A stretch of 64,000 nucleotides of DNA, taken from an uncultured Bacteroides sp. GTDB lineage: Bacteria; Bacteroidota; Bacteroidia; Bacteroidales; Bacteroidaceae. Shown here one piece after another: positions 54,684 through 62,187 of this stretch (position 1 is its first letter; every line of letters starts with the position of its first letter). The notes under the pieces were generated by a model. It did no database searches, was not told the origin of the DNA, and was given only the letters and a program-made list of their open reading frames with translations. The position numbers and the translations under genes are program-made. The stretch is from positions 62,001 to 126,000 of the forward strand of contig CANSEY010000002.1 of assembly GCA_947646015.1 (NCBI GenBank), given 5' to 3'.

Positions 54684-55469
54684 ATGAAAGAAAAGATGAA
54701 GGAAAAACTGACAGTCATTAAAGTCGGAGGTAAGATTGTAGAAGAAGAAGCTACATTAAATCAGTTGTTGAATGATTTTGCAGCCATTGAAGGGCATAAA
54801 GTGCTGGTGCATGGAGGCGGACGTTCGGCAACGAAAATAGCCGCGCAACTGGGTATAGACAGCAAAATGGTTAATGGCCGCCGTATCACTGATGCTGAGA
54901 CATTGAAGGTGGTGACTATGGTTTATGGCGGGCTGGTGAACAAAAATATCGTAGCCGGATTACAAGCTCGCGGTGTCAATGCTTTGGGATTGACCGGGGC
55001 GGATATGAATGTAATCCGTTCAATGAAGCGTCCTGTGAAAGAGGTTGATTATGGTTTTGTAGGGGACGTAGAGCGTGTGGATTCTACGCTACTTTCCGAT
55101 CTGATTCATAAAGGTGTTGTTCCTGTGATGGCGCCGTTGACGCATGACGGACAAGGTAATATGCTCAATACGAATGCAGATACCATTGCCGGAGAAACAG
55201 CAAAAGCCCTTTCTGCTATTTTTGATGTGACTTTGGTTTATTGTTTCGAAAAGAAAGGCGTGCTTCGTGATGAAAATGACGATGAGAGTGTCATCCCCCA
55301 AATTAATCATGCCGAGTTTCAACGCTACATTGCCGAGGGGGTTATTCAGGGAGGAATGATACCGAAGCTTGAAAATTCTTTTGAGGCAATTAATGCAGGT
55401 GTGTCTGAGGTTGTAATTACCTTAGCATCAGCTATTCATACAGATGGGGGAACTCGGATAAAAAAATAA
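54684..55469 (+). CDS. argB: Acetylglutamate kinase
   Basis: This 261-residue amino-acid kinase phosphorylates N-acetylglutamate in arginine synthesis. The nucleotide-binding LTVIKVGGKIVEEE is at about 8-21 and HGGGRSATKIAAQLG follows. Later motifs are LGLTGADMNVI and the C-terminal GVIQGGMIPKLENSFEAI with the ATP-binding loop. The length is normal. ATG 54696 is an equally possible start, four residues downstream. Confidence 0.94.
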   Translation: MKEKMKEKLTVIKVGGKIVEEEATLNQLLNDFAAIEGHKVLVHGGGRSATKIAAQLGIDSKMVNGRRITDAETLKVVTMVYGGLVNKNIVAGLQARGVNALGLTGADMNVIRSMKRPVKEVDYGFVGDVERVDSTLLSDLIHKGVVPVMAPLTHDGQGNMLNTNADTIAGETAKALSAIFDVTLVYCFEKKGVLRDENDDESVIPQINHAEFQRYIAEGVIQGGMIPKLENSFEAINAGVSEVVITLASAIHTDGGTRIKK

Positions 55470-55530
55470 TTCAAAAAAAATAGGAGTACTTCTGTAACTT
55501 TTCACCAGCTCATCCGTCAACTTAATAGAG

Positions 55531-56040
55531 ATGCAAGAAATCAGCTTCCGAGACGACATATTGCCATTGAAGGATAAACTCTTTCGTTTGGCACTCCGAA
55601 TCACTTTCGACAGGGCCGAAGCAGAGGATGTTGTTCAGGATACGATGATTAGAGTGTGGAATAAACGTGAAGAGTGGACACAATTCGGATCTATAGAGGC
55701 ATATTGCCTGACTGTAGCAAAAAATCTGGCTATAGACAGAAGCCAAAAAAAAGAAGCTCAGAATGTAGAACTCACACCTGAAATGGAAGAAGAATCCGAA
55801 ATATCCGGGCCTTATGATCAATTGGTCAATAATGAACGGATGTCGATTATCCATCGTCTGATTAACGAACTTCCTGAGAAGCAACGGCTCATTATGCAGT
55901 TGAGGGATATAGAAGGAGAGAGCTATAAAGAAATAGCAAAAATCTTGAATCTGACAGAGGAACAGGTAAAAGTGAATCTTTTCAGAGCAAGACAAAAGGT
56001 AAAACAAAGGTATTTAGAGATTGATGAATATGGATTATAA
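55531..56040 (+). CDS. ECF-type RNA polymerase sigma-70 factor
   Basis: This 169-residue sigma factor has the region 2 core LFRLALRITFDRAEAEDVVQ and DTMIRVWNKREEW (about 16-48). The region 4 helix-turn-helix follows (GESYKEIAKILNLTEEQVKV, about 130-149), then a basic end (FRARQKVKQRYLE). There is no anti-sigma domain inside. It starts a three-gene operon with a membrane protein (17-nt overlap) and a DUF4252 protein. The order resembles an ECF/anti-sigma pair. Confidence 0.9.
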   Translation: MQEISFRDDILPLKDKLFRLALRITFDRAEAEDVVQDTMIRVWNKREEWTQFGSIEAYCLTVAKNLAIDRSQKKEAQNVELTPEMEEESEISGPYDQLVNNERMSIIHRLINELPEKQRLIMQLRDIEGESYKEIAKILNLTEEQVKVNLFRARQKVKQRYLEIDEYGL

Positions 56041-56539
56041 GTATATAGAACAGCTTTTAGAGCGATACTGGCAATGTGAGACTTCTCTGGAAGAAGAATC
56101 GGAATTGCGCTCTTTCTTTTCGGAGGAAGAGGTGCCTGCTCATTTGCTCCGTTACAAAGAACTGTTTGTTTATCAGACTGTTCAACAGGAGGCAGGGCTG
56201 GGAAAAGACTTTGATGCACGTATTCTGGCTCAGGTAGAGGCACCTGTGGTAAAAGCAAAACATCTGACAATGGTCGGAAGATTTATGCCTTTATTTAAGG
56301 CTGCTGCCGTGGTTGCATTGATTTTATCATTGGGCAATGTAGCACAACATACATTCTTTGCCGATGAGGCTTTGGATTATAATTATGATGCTTACAAGGA
56401 CACATACGACGATCCCGAAGTGGCTTACAAACAAGTTTCTTCTGCGTTGATGATGTTGTCTGAAGGTATAAATAAATCGCAGGATCAGGTCGTAAGAGAC
56501 AGTGTAAAGGTCGAACCGGTTCGTGTGATGAAGGAATAA
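56024..56539 (+). CDS. Probable anti-sigma-like membrane protein
   Basis: This protein of about 171 residues has an acidic, helical N-terminal half (YIEQLLERYWQCETSLEEES) resembling anti-sigma zinc-finger-free domains. A hydrophobic segment follows (about 86-108, PLFKAAAVVALILSLGN), then a periplasmic Asp/Tyr-rich tail. The start overlaps the sigma gene by 17 nt, which implies tight coupling. A role in holding the sigma factor at the membrane is inferred from position and topology, not from a recognised domain. ATG 56030 is an alternative start. Confidence 0.65.
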   Translation: MNMDYKYIEQLLERYWQCETSLEEESELRSFFSEEEVPAHLLRYKELFVYQTVQQEAGLGKDFDARILAQVEAPVVKAKHLTMVGRFMPLFKAAAVVALILSLGNVAQHTFFADEALDYNYDAYKDTYDDPEVAYKQVSSALMMLSEGINKSQDQVVRDSVKVEPVRVMKE

Positions 56540-56543
56540 AATA

Positions 56544-57020
56544 ATGAAGAGCGTTCTTTTAATGTGCTGGATGGCATTGCTGTCTGTGGCTGTTTCGGCC
56601 CAGGACTTTGCTTCACGTTTCATGGCTGAACATCAGGCAGATTCCAATCTGACTTGTGTTACGATCAGTCCGAAAATGATGGAGGAGATTATGAAAAGCG
56701 ATGCTGAAAAAGATAAGGAGGTGCTGGATATGATCTCTAATCTCAAAAGCATGCAGGTGCTTACTTCTGATGTGGAAGGAAAAAAGTATTTCAATGCAGC
56801 TTTGAAGGTGGTAGAGAAGAATTCCGGTCGGTTTGAATCGTTTCTTTCTTTTAAGGACAAATCTGAGAATTGTCAGATTATGGTTCGTAAGAAAAAAAGT
56901 ACGATTGTTGAACTGGTGATGTTGATGCACGAAAAGAATCACTTTGCTGTGGTAAACTTTACGGGGAATATGAGTCCTGAGTTTATTGCACAAATAAAAA
57001 GACATTTTCATTTGCTTTAA
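56544..57020 (+). CDS. DUF4252 family exported protein
   Basis: This 158-residue protein has a signal peptide (about 1-19, ending in SAQ) and a beta/alpha body with MEEIMKSDAEKDKEVLDMIS and NHFAVVNFTGNMSPEFIA. This layout fits DUF4252, a Bacteroidetes family often encoded next to ECF sigma and anti-sigma genes. It is the last gene of the operon and lies 4 nt after the second. It is followed by a strong hairpin at 57122. The function is unknown. Confidence 0.75.
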   Translation: MKSVLLMCWMALLSVAVSAQDFASRFMAEHQADSNLTCVTISPKMMEEIMKSDAEKDKEVLDMISNLKSMQVLTSDVEGKKYFNAALKVVEKNSGRFESFLSFKDKSENCQIMVRKKKSTIVELVMLMHEKNHFAVVNFTGNMSPEFIAQIKRHFHLL

Positions 57021-57121
57021 ACATATAATATAGTTAGTGTGCTTAATTAAAACAACTTTTTGACTTGAGGCTGTGAAGTTTCAATTCTCTCAATTTCAAT
57101 AAAAAAACTAACTAAATAAAT

Positions 57122-57150
57122 GGGCTACCGCGTGATGCAGTAGCCCTTTT
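57122..57150 (+). terminator. Intrinsic terminator after the sigma operon
   Basis: GGGCTAC (57122-57128) pairs with GTAGCCC (57140-57146), followed by TTTT. It closes the sigma/DUF4252 operon. It also lies downstream of the convergent DUF2807 genes and may act in both directions. Confidence 0.8.
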
Positions 57151-57208
57151 ATGTTTATACTACGTTGTCTTCATAGAGCGAAGTTAAACTAAGAGAGAGT
57201 TTTTATAT

Positions 57209-57988
57209 TTAGAGTTTCTGTAGTCCTCTTTTAGAAAAGTTTATTTGCGGGTTGCCTTTATAGGCTACGTTTCCACTGCCACTGACTCCTCCTGTCAGAT
57301 TTTCTGTGGCGTAACATCTTATACTGCCCGAACCGCTAATACGTGCATTGACATTCTCTACTTTTAATTCGGTAGCATTAATGTCTCCCGAACCGGCAAT
57401 GCGATATTCGGCCTCGGTCGATTTGCCGTCTAGCAGTACATTTCCCGAGCCGGAAATGTTTACTTGGGTGTCGGATGTACTGATTCTTTTCAGGTTGACA
57501 TTTCCTGAACCGTAAATACGTGCTGCCAGTTTTGTGCATGAGAAACTGTTTCCGCTGATGTTTCCCGAGCCATAGATAGACATTTGCAGTTCATCATGGC
57601 TTTTTATTCCATTTGTAAAAGTGGTATTTCCCGATCCATATATAGATAAGTGTTTTAGTGATGGAGAAGATACTCTGATCTCGAGTTTCCCACTATTACT
57701 GATGGAGGTATTCTTTTTGAATTTAATCGTTAATGTTCGACCGCTGACAGAGGTTTCCATCAATTCAACTATATTGTCGGGACCATAAATCTGAACGGTG
57801 GGGGCGCCCTGTTTTTGTGTATAAACAATATCTGAACTACTCATCGATTTTATTTGGTCGAATGAACCGACTTTTATATTTTTAGTGATGTAGTTGGAAC
57901 TTCCACTGATTTGCTTTCCTTGCGAACAGGCTGTGATGCTGAGTAACAAAAAAGTAATTGTAAGACTCGATAGTATATATTTTTTCAT
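57209..57988 (-). CDS. DUF2807 (head-GIN) lipoprotein, GSGN-repeat type
   Basis: This 259-residue lipoprotein has a lipobox ITAC (about Cys21) and a right-handed beta-helix-like repeat. Each turn carries a G-S-G-N motif: IYGSGNTTF, IYGSGNISG, IYGSGNVNL, ISGSGNVLL, VSGSGNVAY. The opening YITKNIKVGSFDQI and IYGPDNIVELMET are typical of DUF2807 or head-GIN domains. The function is not known. The paralogue upstream at 58008 has the same layout with G-V-G-D repeats. Confidence 0.85.
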   Translation of the reverse strand: MKKYILSSLTITFLLLSITACSQGKQISGSSNYITKNIKVGSFDQIKSMSSSDIVYTQKQGAPTVQIYGPDNIVELMETSVSGRTLTIKFKKNTSISNSGKLEIRVSSPSLKHLSIYGSGNTTFTNGIKSHDELQMSIYGSGNISGNSFSCTKLAARIYGSGNVNLKRISTSDTQVNISGSGNVLLDGKSTEAEYRIAGSGDINATELKVENVNARISGSGSIRCYATENLTGGVSGSGNVAYKGNPQINFSKRGLQKL

Positions 57989-58007
57989 GCTCTTCTGATT
58001 TGTTATA

Positions 58008-58742
58008 TTAGATATTCTTGATAGTTCCCACTCCTTTTTTACTGAGTGATTTTATAGTAGGGCTACCTTTATATTTAATACTTCCCACTCCTCGTACGGC
58101 TGCATCAATGGACTCTGTTGCATTACAGGTTATATCTCCTACGCCTTGTGAACTGGCTTCCACTGCGTTGGCTCGTAGATTTCCCGCTTCTATGTTTCCC
58201 ACTCCTTTGGAATGAAGAGCAGCTATCTGAGCTGTGCCTTCAAGCTTTACATCACCTACACCCATCGACTGAACGTTCAATTTTTGGCAAGTCAGCGATT
58301 GAATGTCCACATTACCTACCCCTTTACTCTCTATATCAAGATTATCCGTAGTTAATCCATTTTCGATATGTACATCGCCCACTCCTTTAAAGGAGATACC
58401 ATTTAAGGTGGGAGATGTAATGGTTATTTTCATCTTTTTGAAGTTGCGTACCTTTTTTGATTTATCGATACTCAAAAATAGTGTATTGTCCTTTACGGCT
58501 ACTTGTATCAGTGCTACGATGTTATCCGGTCCGTAGATTTGCAGATCCGTTTTTCCGTCTGTGGATTGTGTATAATAGATGTTGCCCACAGTCCCCGCAT
58601 CAATCTTATTGAACTCCTTCACTTTATAGTCTCTTGTGATGAGCTTCTTGCTGGGTTGGATACCTTCACCTATTTGTATACAGCTACTCAATAAACCTGT
58701 AGTTAGCAGTAATACCGATAACATTCTGAAAATTGTTTTCAT
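58008..58742 (-). CDS. DUF2807 (head-GIN) lipoprotein, GVGD-repeat type
   Basis: This 244-residue lipoprotein has a lipobox LLSSC (about Cys21). The opening is RDYKVKEFNKIDAGTVGNIY with QIYGPDNIVALIQ. Repeats carry G-V-G-[DN]: FKGVGDVHI, SKGVGNVDI, SMGVGDVKL, SKGVGNIEA, SQGVGDITC, VRGVGSIKY. It is a tandem paralogue of the downstream gene, which has Ser in the second position throughout. The two are 19 bp apart and co-transcribed. They may bind different ligands; this is not shown by the sequence. Confidence 0.85.
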   Translation of the reverse strand: MKTIFRMLSVLLLTTGLLSSCIQIGEGIQPSKKLITRDYKVKEFNKIDAGTVGNIYYTQSTDGKTDLQIYGPDNIVALIQVAVKDNTLFLSIDKSKKVRNFKKMKITITSPTLNGISFKGVGDVHIENGLTTDNLDIESKGVGNVDIQSLTCQKLNVQSMGVGDVKLEGTAQIAALHSKGVGNIEAGNLRANAVEASSQGVGDITCNATESIDAAVRGVGSIKYKGSPTIKSLSKKGVGTIKNI

Positions 58743-58862
58743 TTTATTTCGTTTTTAGAGGTTTCTATTGATTTAGACGTAAGTCGGCTATGAAAAGTTG
58801 CATCTATCTTTCTTTTTTATGCAAAATAATCCGTTTATTTGTATTTATAATTAAGAGTAACA

Positions 58863-59561
58863 TTGGATAGGGTTATCGAAGATAAAGAGTTAGGGCGTTT
58901 GGTTGTACGCGATAATGTGCGTGCAAAACGGCTTGTTTTTCGTACGAAAGCGGATGCTATTTACATTAGTATACCTCTGGGAGTTACGATGCGAGAGGTA
59001 AAAGAGGCAATAGAGAAGTTGCGTCCCCGATTACTGGATTCCAGGCAGAAGTTGGTGCGCCCTTTGATTGACCTGAACTATCGGATTGAGACAGAATACT
59101 TCAAATTATCACTGGTTAGTGGTAAACGAGAGAGGTTTTTGGCACATTCAGAGTTGGGAGAGATGCGGATTATCTGTCCTCCAACAGCTGATTTTACAGA
59201 CTCGAATTTGCAGGATTGGCTTCGAAAAGTGATTGAAGAAGCTTTGCGACGGAATGCAAAGATTATCTTGCCTCCCCGGTTGTATATGCTTTCAGAGAAG
59301 CACCGTTTACCCTACGAGAGCGTGCAGATAAATTCGAGCCGTGGGCGATGGGGAAGCTGTTCCTCTCGTAAAAAGATAAATCTCTCTTATTTCCTTGTAT
59401 TGTTGCCAAAACATCTGATAGATTACGTCCTTTTGCATGAACTTTGCCATACTTGCGAGATGAATCATGGAGATCGCTTTTGGGACTTGCTAAATGGGCT
59501 TACCGATGGGAAAGCATTGGAACTACGCGAAGAGTTGAAGAGGTACAAGACTGAGATCTGA
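58863..59561 (+). CDS. YgjP-like (DUF45/M48-type) zinc metalloprotease
   Basis: This 232-residue protein has a C-terminal gluzincin site: HELCHTCEMNHGDRFW with His192, Glu193, His196 and His202. This matches YgjP and SprT-like families. The preceding GRWGSCSSRKKINLSYFLVL is the conserved YgjP block. The N-terminal half is a beta-rich domain. No ATG precedes the conserved start; an in-frame TTG at 58863 right after an upstream stop is the only candidate. The substrate is unknown. Confidence 0.82.
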   Translation: MDRVIEDKELGRLVVRDNVRAKRLVFRTKADAIYISIPLGVTMREVKEAIEKLRPRLLDSRQKLVRPLIDLNYRIETEYFKLSLVSGKRERFLAHSELGEMRIICPPTADFTDSNLQDWLRKVIEEALRRNAKIILPPRLYMLSEKHRLPYESVQINSSRGRWGSCSSRKKINLSYFLVLLPKHLIDYVLLHELCHTCEMNHGDRFWDLLNGLTDGKALELREELKRYKTEI

Positions 59562-59611
59562 CATGGCAGTTACAAAACAATTGTCGTAAAGTTCTTCCCA
59601 CCACAGATTTC

Positions 59612-59656
59612 GCCGATTATTACAGATTAATTGTCTGCATGGATAATCGGCTTTTA
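59612..59656 (+). terminator. Hairpin after the YgjP-like gene
   Basis: GCCGATTAT (59612-59620) pairs perfectly with ATAATCGGC (59643-59651), followed by TTTTA. A second inner CAGA/TCTG pair is possible. The preceding ACCACAGATT phrase resembles other intergenic repeats. Confidence 0.65.
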
Positions 59657-59722
59657 GTTTTTCATGAGTGTGAATCGAATCTTTTATATTCTATGGTTTA
59701 AACTGGAAAAGCTCTTGCCTTC

Positions 59723-60121
59723 TCATTTTTGTGGCAGCTGTTTGATACCGTCAATATCCTTTTCAAAACGGTAAGTACCTCCTTTCTCACTTAGGTCAAA
59801 TGCGGCTACTGTTTCAGTTTGATTGTTTACAATCATCAGTGCACTTTGCTCTGCGAAGCGTCCGACTTCGATGGCAGTAGGTTCCTCTTTGATCTGTTTA
59901 TTCATGATCAGACTGTCGTTAACAAACAGTGAAATAGAATCACCCACGAAGCCTTTTGTCAACTGAATGGAGTATGTTTCACTAAAATGACGATTAGCTT
60001 CTTTTTCTCGTTGTAATCTTAAACTCATATATACAAAGATGACCACGACAAATATGACGGCAAATGCCAAAATGCCGTTTCCTACCATAAATTGCTTGTT
60101 AGTGTTAAGACGATGTGCCAT
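59723..60121 (-). CDS. Small single-pass membrane protein, unknown function
   Basis: I do not recognise this 132-residue protein. It has one TM segment (about 15-34, NGILAFAVIFVVVIFVYMSL) and then a periplasmic, acidic beta-rich domain (KGFVGDSISLFVNDSLIMN). It is divergent from the regulator of locus 2 and separated from it by the regulator's promoter. It may be part of locus 2 or simply adjacent. Confidence 0.6.
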   Translation of the reverse strand: MAHRLNTNKQFMVGNGILAFAVIFVVVIFVYMSLRLQREKEANRHFSETYSIQLTKGFVGDSISLFVNDSLIMNKQIKEEPTAIEVGRFAEQSALMIVNNQTETVAAFDLSEKGGTYRFEKDIDGIKQLPQK

Positions 60122-60196
60122 AATGTTATTCTATTCTTTTTTTATAATATCCGTGATAAAGATAGTGATTTGTTTTATTCATTACAAGAATAACGA

Positions 60197-60204
60197 TACC
60201 TTTG
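60197..60204 (+). promoter_or_regulatory. -7 box TACCTTTG of the locus 2 regulator
   Basis: This is an exact TAnnTTTG match 23 bp before ATG 60228. The reading frame extends upstream to 60039 but that part precedes the promoter. Confidence 0.6.
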
Positions 60205-60227
60205 CTGAAATTAACTGTGAAAAACGA

Positions 60228-61283
60228 ATGGTAATGTCTTGGGGGAAAACAATTCTCGGTTGTTTGATTGGAGGGTATGCCCTTCTTGGTTTGTTAGGGG
60301 GAAACTATGCATATGAACAAGAAGTAAAGGCATTGCATGTATATGCGGATAGTGTTTTTCATGAAGCTTTTCATGTAGAATTGCAAAAACGAGGTATGGA
60401 TCAAGTGGAAAGTTGGAGATATGGATGTGAAGACTCTTTCGTCTCTTCAGTGGATACAGCCTTCAAAAAAGTTACTATACAGGACGAGTACGGTACGTAT
60501 AGCTTTCGGGTTGATGCAATGAAAATTCGCAAAAATATCGTGTCTTCCCCTGGAGAGCAAGGACTGCATACTGTTGTTTGTTTAACACATCCTTTGAGTG
60601 TAGATACGTTGAATATACTATGGAGGACTATGTTGAATGAAAGGCAGAAATTTCCTATTCGTACAGGATTAAAATTAACTGTTTCTGATAATAATGGAGT
60701 GGTCCGCTCTTCTTTTAGTCCGGATAGCCTTTCTTGTTTATCTTATTCTTCGATATTTACTTATTATGTAGGCTATAGATGTGAAATTGAAATCTTAGGG
60801 TTTGTATCTATATCTTTTTTCTCAGTATTTGTAAATCTAGTTTGGACTCTTATTGGAGTTGTTGTTGCTTTTGTGCTTTGTGTGATTCTTACAATCTATA
60901 TATATAAGTTGTCTGTTCACCCTCCTAAAATAAAAGAGGTTACTACTTATATTCAGACAGTTGCTGTTAAAAAGGGGACTCTGCCTATATACGATTTGAA
61001 AGATGATCTTAAACTGGATGTTGGTAAAGGTGTATTGATCTGCGAAAACATGGAAGTATCTCTTACTCCCCAGCAGCGTGTTCTTTTAGTTTTGTTTATT
61101 AAGGCTGAGAATCATACTCTGTCTATGTCTCAAATTATGGCAGATGTTTGGCCGGGAAAATCTATTTCTCCCGATTGTTTCCATAAAGCAATAGAACGTT
61201 TGCGTGATTTGTTAAGGCAGCTTCCTATGACCATACAAATTGAATATTTAGGGGAGGAAATTTATCAGATGCAAATTTTATAA
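60228..61283 (+). CDS. Membrane-bound winged-helix regulator of NVEALA locus 2
   Basis: This 351-residue protein has TM1 (about 6-25), a periplasmic domain (26-195), TM2 (about 196-227) and a C-terminal winged helix (about 262-351, LTPQQRVLLVLFIKAENHTL and SISPDCFHKAIERLRDLLRQ). It is homologous to the regulator at 10587: LHTVVCLTHPLSVDTLNILW (113-132) and YVGYRCEIEILGFVS (180-194). It lacks that protein's long coiled coil, so TM2 joins the winged helix by a linker of only about 35 residues. No kinase or receiver is present. I chose ATG 60228, though ATG 60234 is also possible. A sensor role for the NVEALA genes downstream is inferred. Confidence 0.8.
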   Translation: MVMSWGKTILGCLIGGYALLGLLGGNYAYEQEVKALHVYADSVFHEAFHVELQKRGMDQVESWRYGCEDSFVSSVDTAFKKVTIQDEYGTYSFRVDAMKIRKNIVSSPGEQGLHTVVCLTHPLSVDTLNILWRTMLNERQKFPIRTGLKLTVSDNNGVVRSSFSPDSLSCLSYSSIFTYYVGYRCEIEILGFVSISFFSVFVNLVWTLIGVVVAFVLCVILTIYIYKLSVHPPKIKEVTTYIQTVAVKKGTLPIYDLKDDLKLDVGKGVLICENMEVSLTPQQRVLLVLFIKAENHTLSMSQIMADVWPGKSISPDCFHKAIERLRDLLRQLPMTIQIEYLGEEIYQMQIL

Positions 61284-61309
61284 TGTTTGTATTTGAGAAT
61301 TTTGTATAA

Positions 61310-61370
61310 GCTTTCGGATCTGCTTTCGGAGGTTTATATAGGCTTTTATTGTTTGTCAGTGAATGTCAGT
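61310..61370 (+). promoter_or_regulatory. Putative operator repeats before the locus 2 peptide gene
   Basis: TGTCAGT occurs at 61354-61360 and 61364-61370, exactly 10 bp apart, 48 to 58 bp before the -7 box. A second pair, GCTTTCGGA at 61310-61318 and 61322-61330, is 12 bp apart. The TGTCAGT pair matches the TGTAAGT half-sites of locus 1 (consensus TGT[AC]AG). Confidence 0.55.
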
Positions 61371-61411
61371 CGATTCCTTCTTGTTGTTTTTTTATTCCTT
61401 TTCTTTTTCCA

Positions 61412-61419
61412 TAGATTTG
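61412..61419 (+). promoter_or_regulatory. -7 box TAGATTTG of the locus 2 peptide gene
   Basis: This is an exact TAnnTTTG match 25 bp before ATG 61444. The upstream in-frame start at 61363 lies before this box and is rejected. Confidence 0.6.
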
Positions 61420-61443
61420 CAACCGTTAAAAACAAATCAGAGT

Positions 61444-61671
61444 ATGAGAAATTTTTTTGTAAGTGCCTTTTTATTATTAGTCGGTATTGCCGTTATGACT
61501 GTTTGCCGAATGAATAATAAGCAATATTTGAGTGAATTGGCTTTAGTGAATGTTGAAGCGCTTGCTACAGGTGAAGGAGATGTTCCTACAAGTTGTTATG
61601 GCAGTGGTAATGTAGATTGCCCTATAAGCGATAGCAAAGTTTCCTATGTTATGAATGGGCGCAGTTTTTGA
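61444..61671 (+). CDS. NVEALA-family small exported peptide, locus 2 peptide A
   Basis: This 75-residue protein has a hydrophobic N-terminal segment (about 3-19), then SELALVNVEALATGE with the exact NVEALA motif. The tail has two cysteines: TSCYGSGNVDCPISDSKVSY. It matches peptide A of locus 1 in position, size and tail (SC-x-G-x-G-[SN]-[LV]-DCP). Function is not established. The tail may be released after export and form one disulfide, by inference. Confidence 0.82.
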   Translation: MRNFFVSAFLLLVGIAVMTVCRMNNKQYLSELALVNVEALATGEGDVPTSCYGSGNVDCPISDSKVSYVMNGRSF

Positions 61672-61850
61672 AAGAGTATTAATTTGAAAAGGAGTGAGTT
61701 GTATTATTAGTGTTTAGTAAACCCACTTTGAATCAGTCCAAGGAGGGACTAAGATATGCTTCAAATATAAAATAAAACAATTAGAGATAAGAATGGGAGG
61801 AAAGTTCTTCTCACTGATTTCTTGAAATATGAATTTTAAAAAAAATATTT
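61672..61850 (+). other. Spacer between the two locus 2 peptide genes
   Basis: This is a 179-bp spacer without a gene. It has a small hairpin AGTCC-x-GGACT around 61736-61751. It corresponds in position to the 232-bp spacer of locus 1. Confidence 0.35.
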
Positions 61851-62117
61851 ATGAATTATAAGAAGAAAATTATTTGTCTTTTGGCATTATTTACAATTGT
61901 TGTTGTAAATGTGCTTAATGTCGTTGTGAAATCGGATGATGCTGAGACATTAACTCTATCTGGAATAGAAGCTGTAGCAGCTACTTATGAAAACAGTCCG
62001 GGAAACTATACTGGAGCCCATAATCAATATTGTACAAGTCCCAAAAATGCTACAGGATGTGTTTCGGATCCTGATCCAACCCGCACTTGTTCATATTCAA
62101 TTTTTTGTAAAAAATAA
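61851..62117 (+). CDS. NVEALA-like small exported peptide, locus 2 peptide B
   Basis: This 88-residue protein has a hydrophobic N-terminal segment (about 7-25) and the diverged motif LTLSGIEAVAATYE (Gly for Asn, Val for Leu). The tail has four cysteines: QYCTSPKNATGC, TRTCSYSIFCKK. It shares the four-cysteine count with peptides B and C of locus 1 but not their CCGNED core. Family membership rests on the motif position and neighbourhood. It is followed by a strong terminator. Confidence 0.7.
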   Translation: MNYKKKIICLLALFTIVVVNVLNVVVKSDDAETLTLSGIEAVAATYENSPGNYTGAHNQYCTSPKNATGCVSDPDPTRTCSYSIFCKK

Positions 62118-62137
62118 TAGTTACTTGTTCAAATGTT

Positions 62138-62170
62138 ACCGGAAGAGGTGTTTTCCTCTTCCGGTTTATT
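62138..62170 (+). terminator. Intrinsic terminator after the locus 2 peptide genes
   Basis: ACCGGAAGAGG (62138-62148) pairs perfectly with CCTCTTCCGGT (62155-62165), followed by TTATT. It lies between the peptide genes and the BF3164-like gene, so the peptides can be expressed in excess. Confidence 0.85.
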
Positions 62171-62187
62171 CTAATAATATGTTAGTT

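Noticed and set aside
60039-60227. Longer N terminus of the locus 2 regulator, including an extra hydrophobic stretch
   Set aside because: A -7 box at 60197-60204 and the alignment of TM1 with the locus 1 regulator favour ATG 60228. The region also lies on the other strand of the small membrane protein gene.
61987-62187. Long N-terminal extension of the BF3164-like lipoprotein
   Set aside because: It overlaps the peptide B gene and the terminator hairpin at 62138-62165; the lipoprotein signal begins at 62188.
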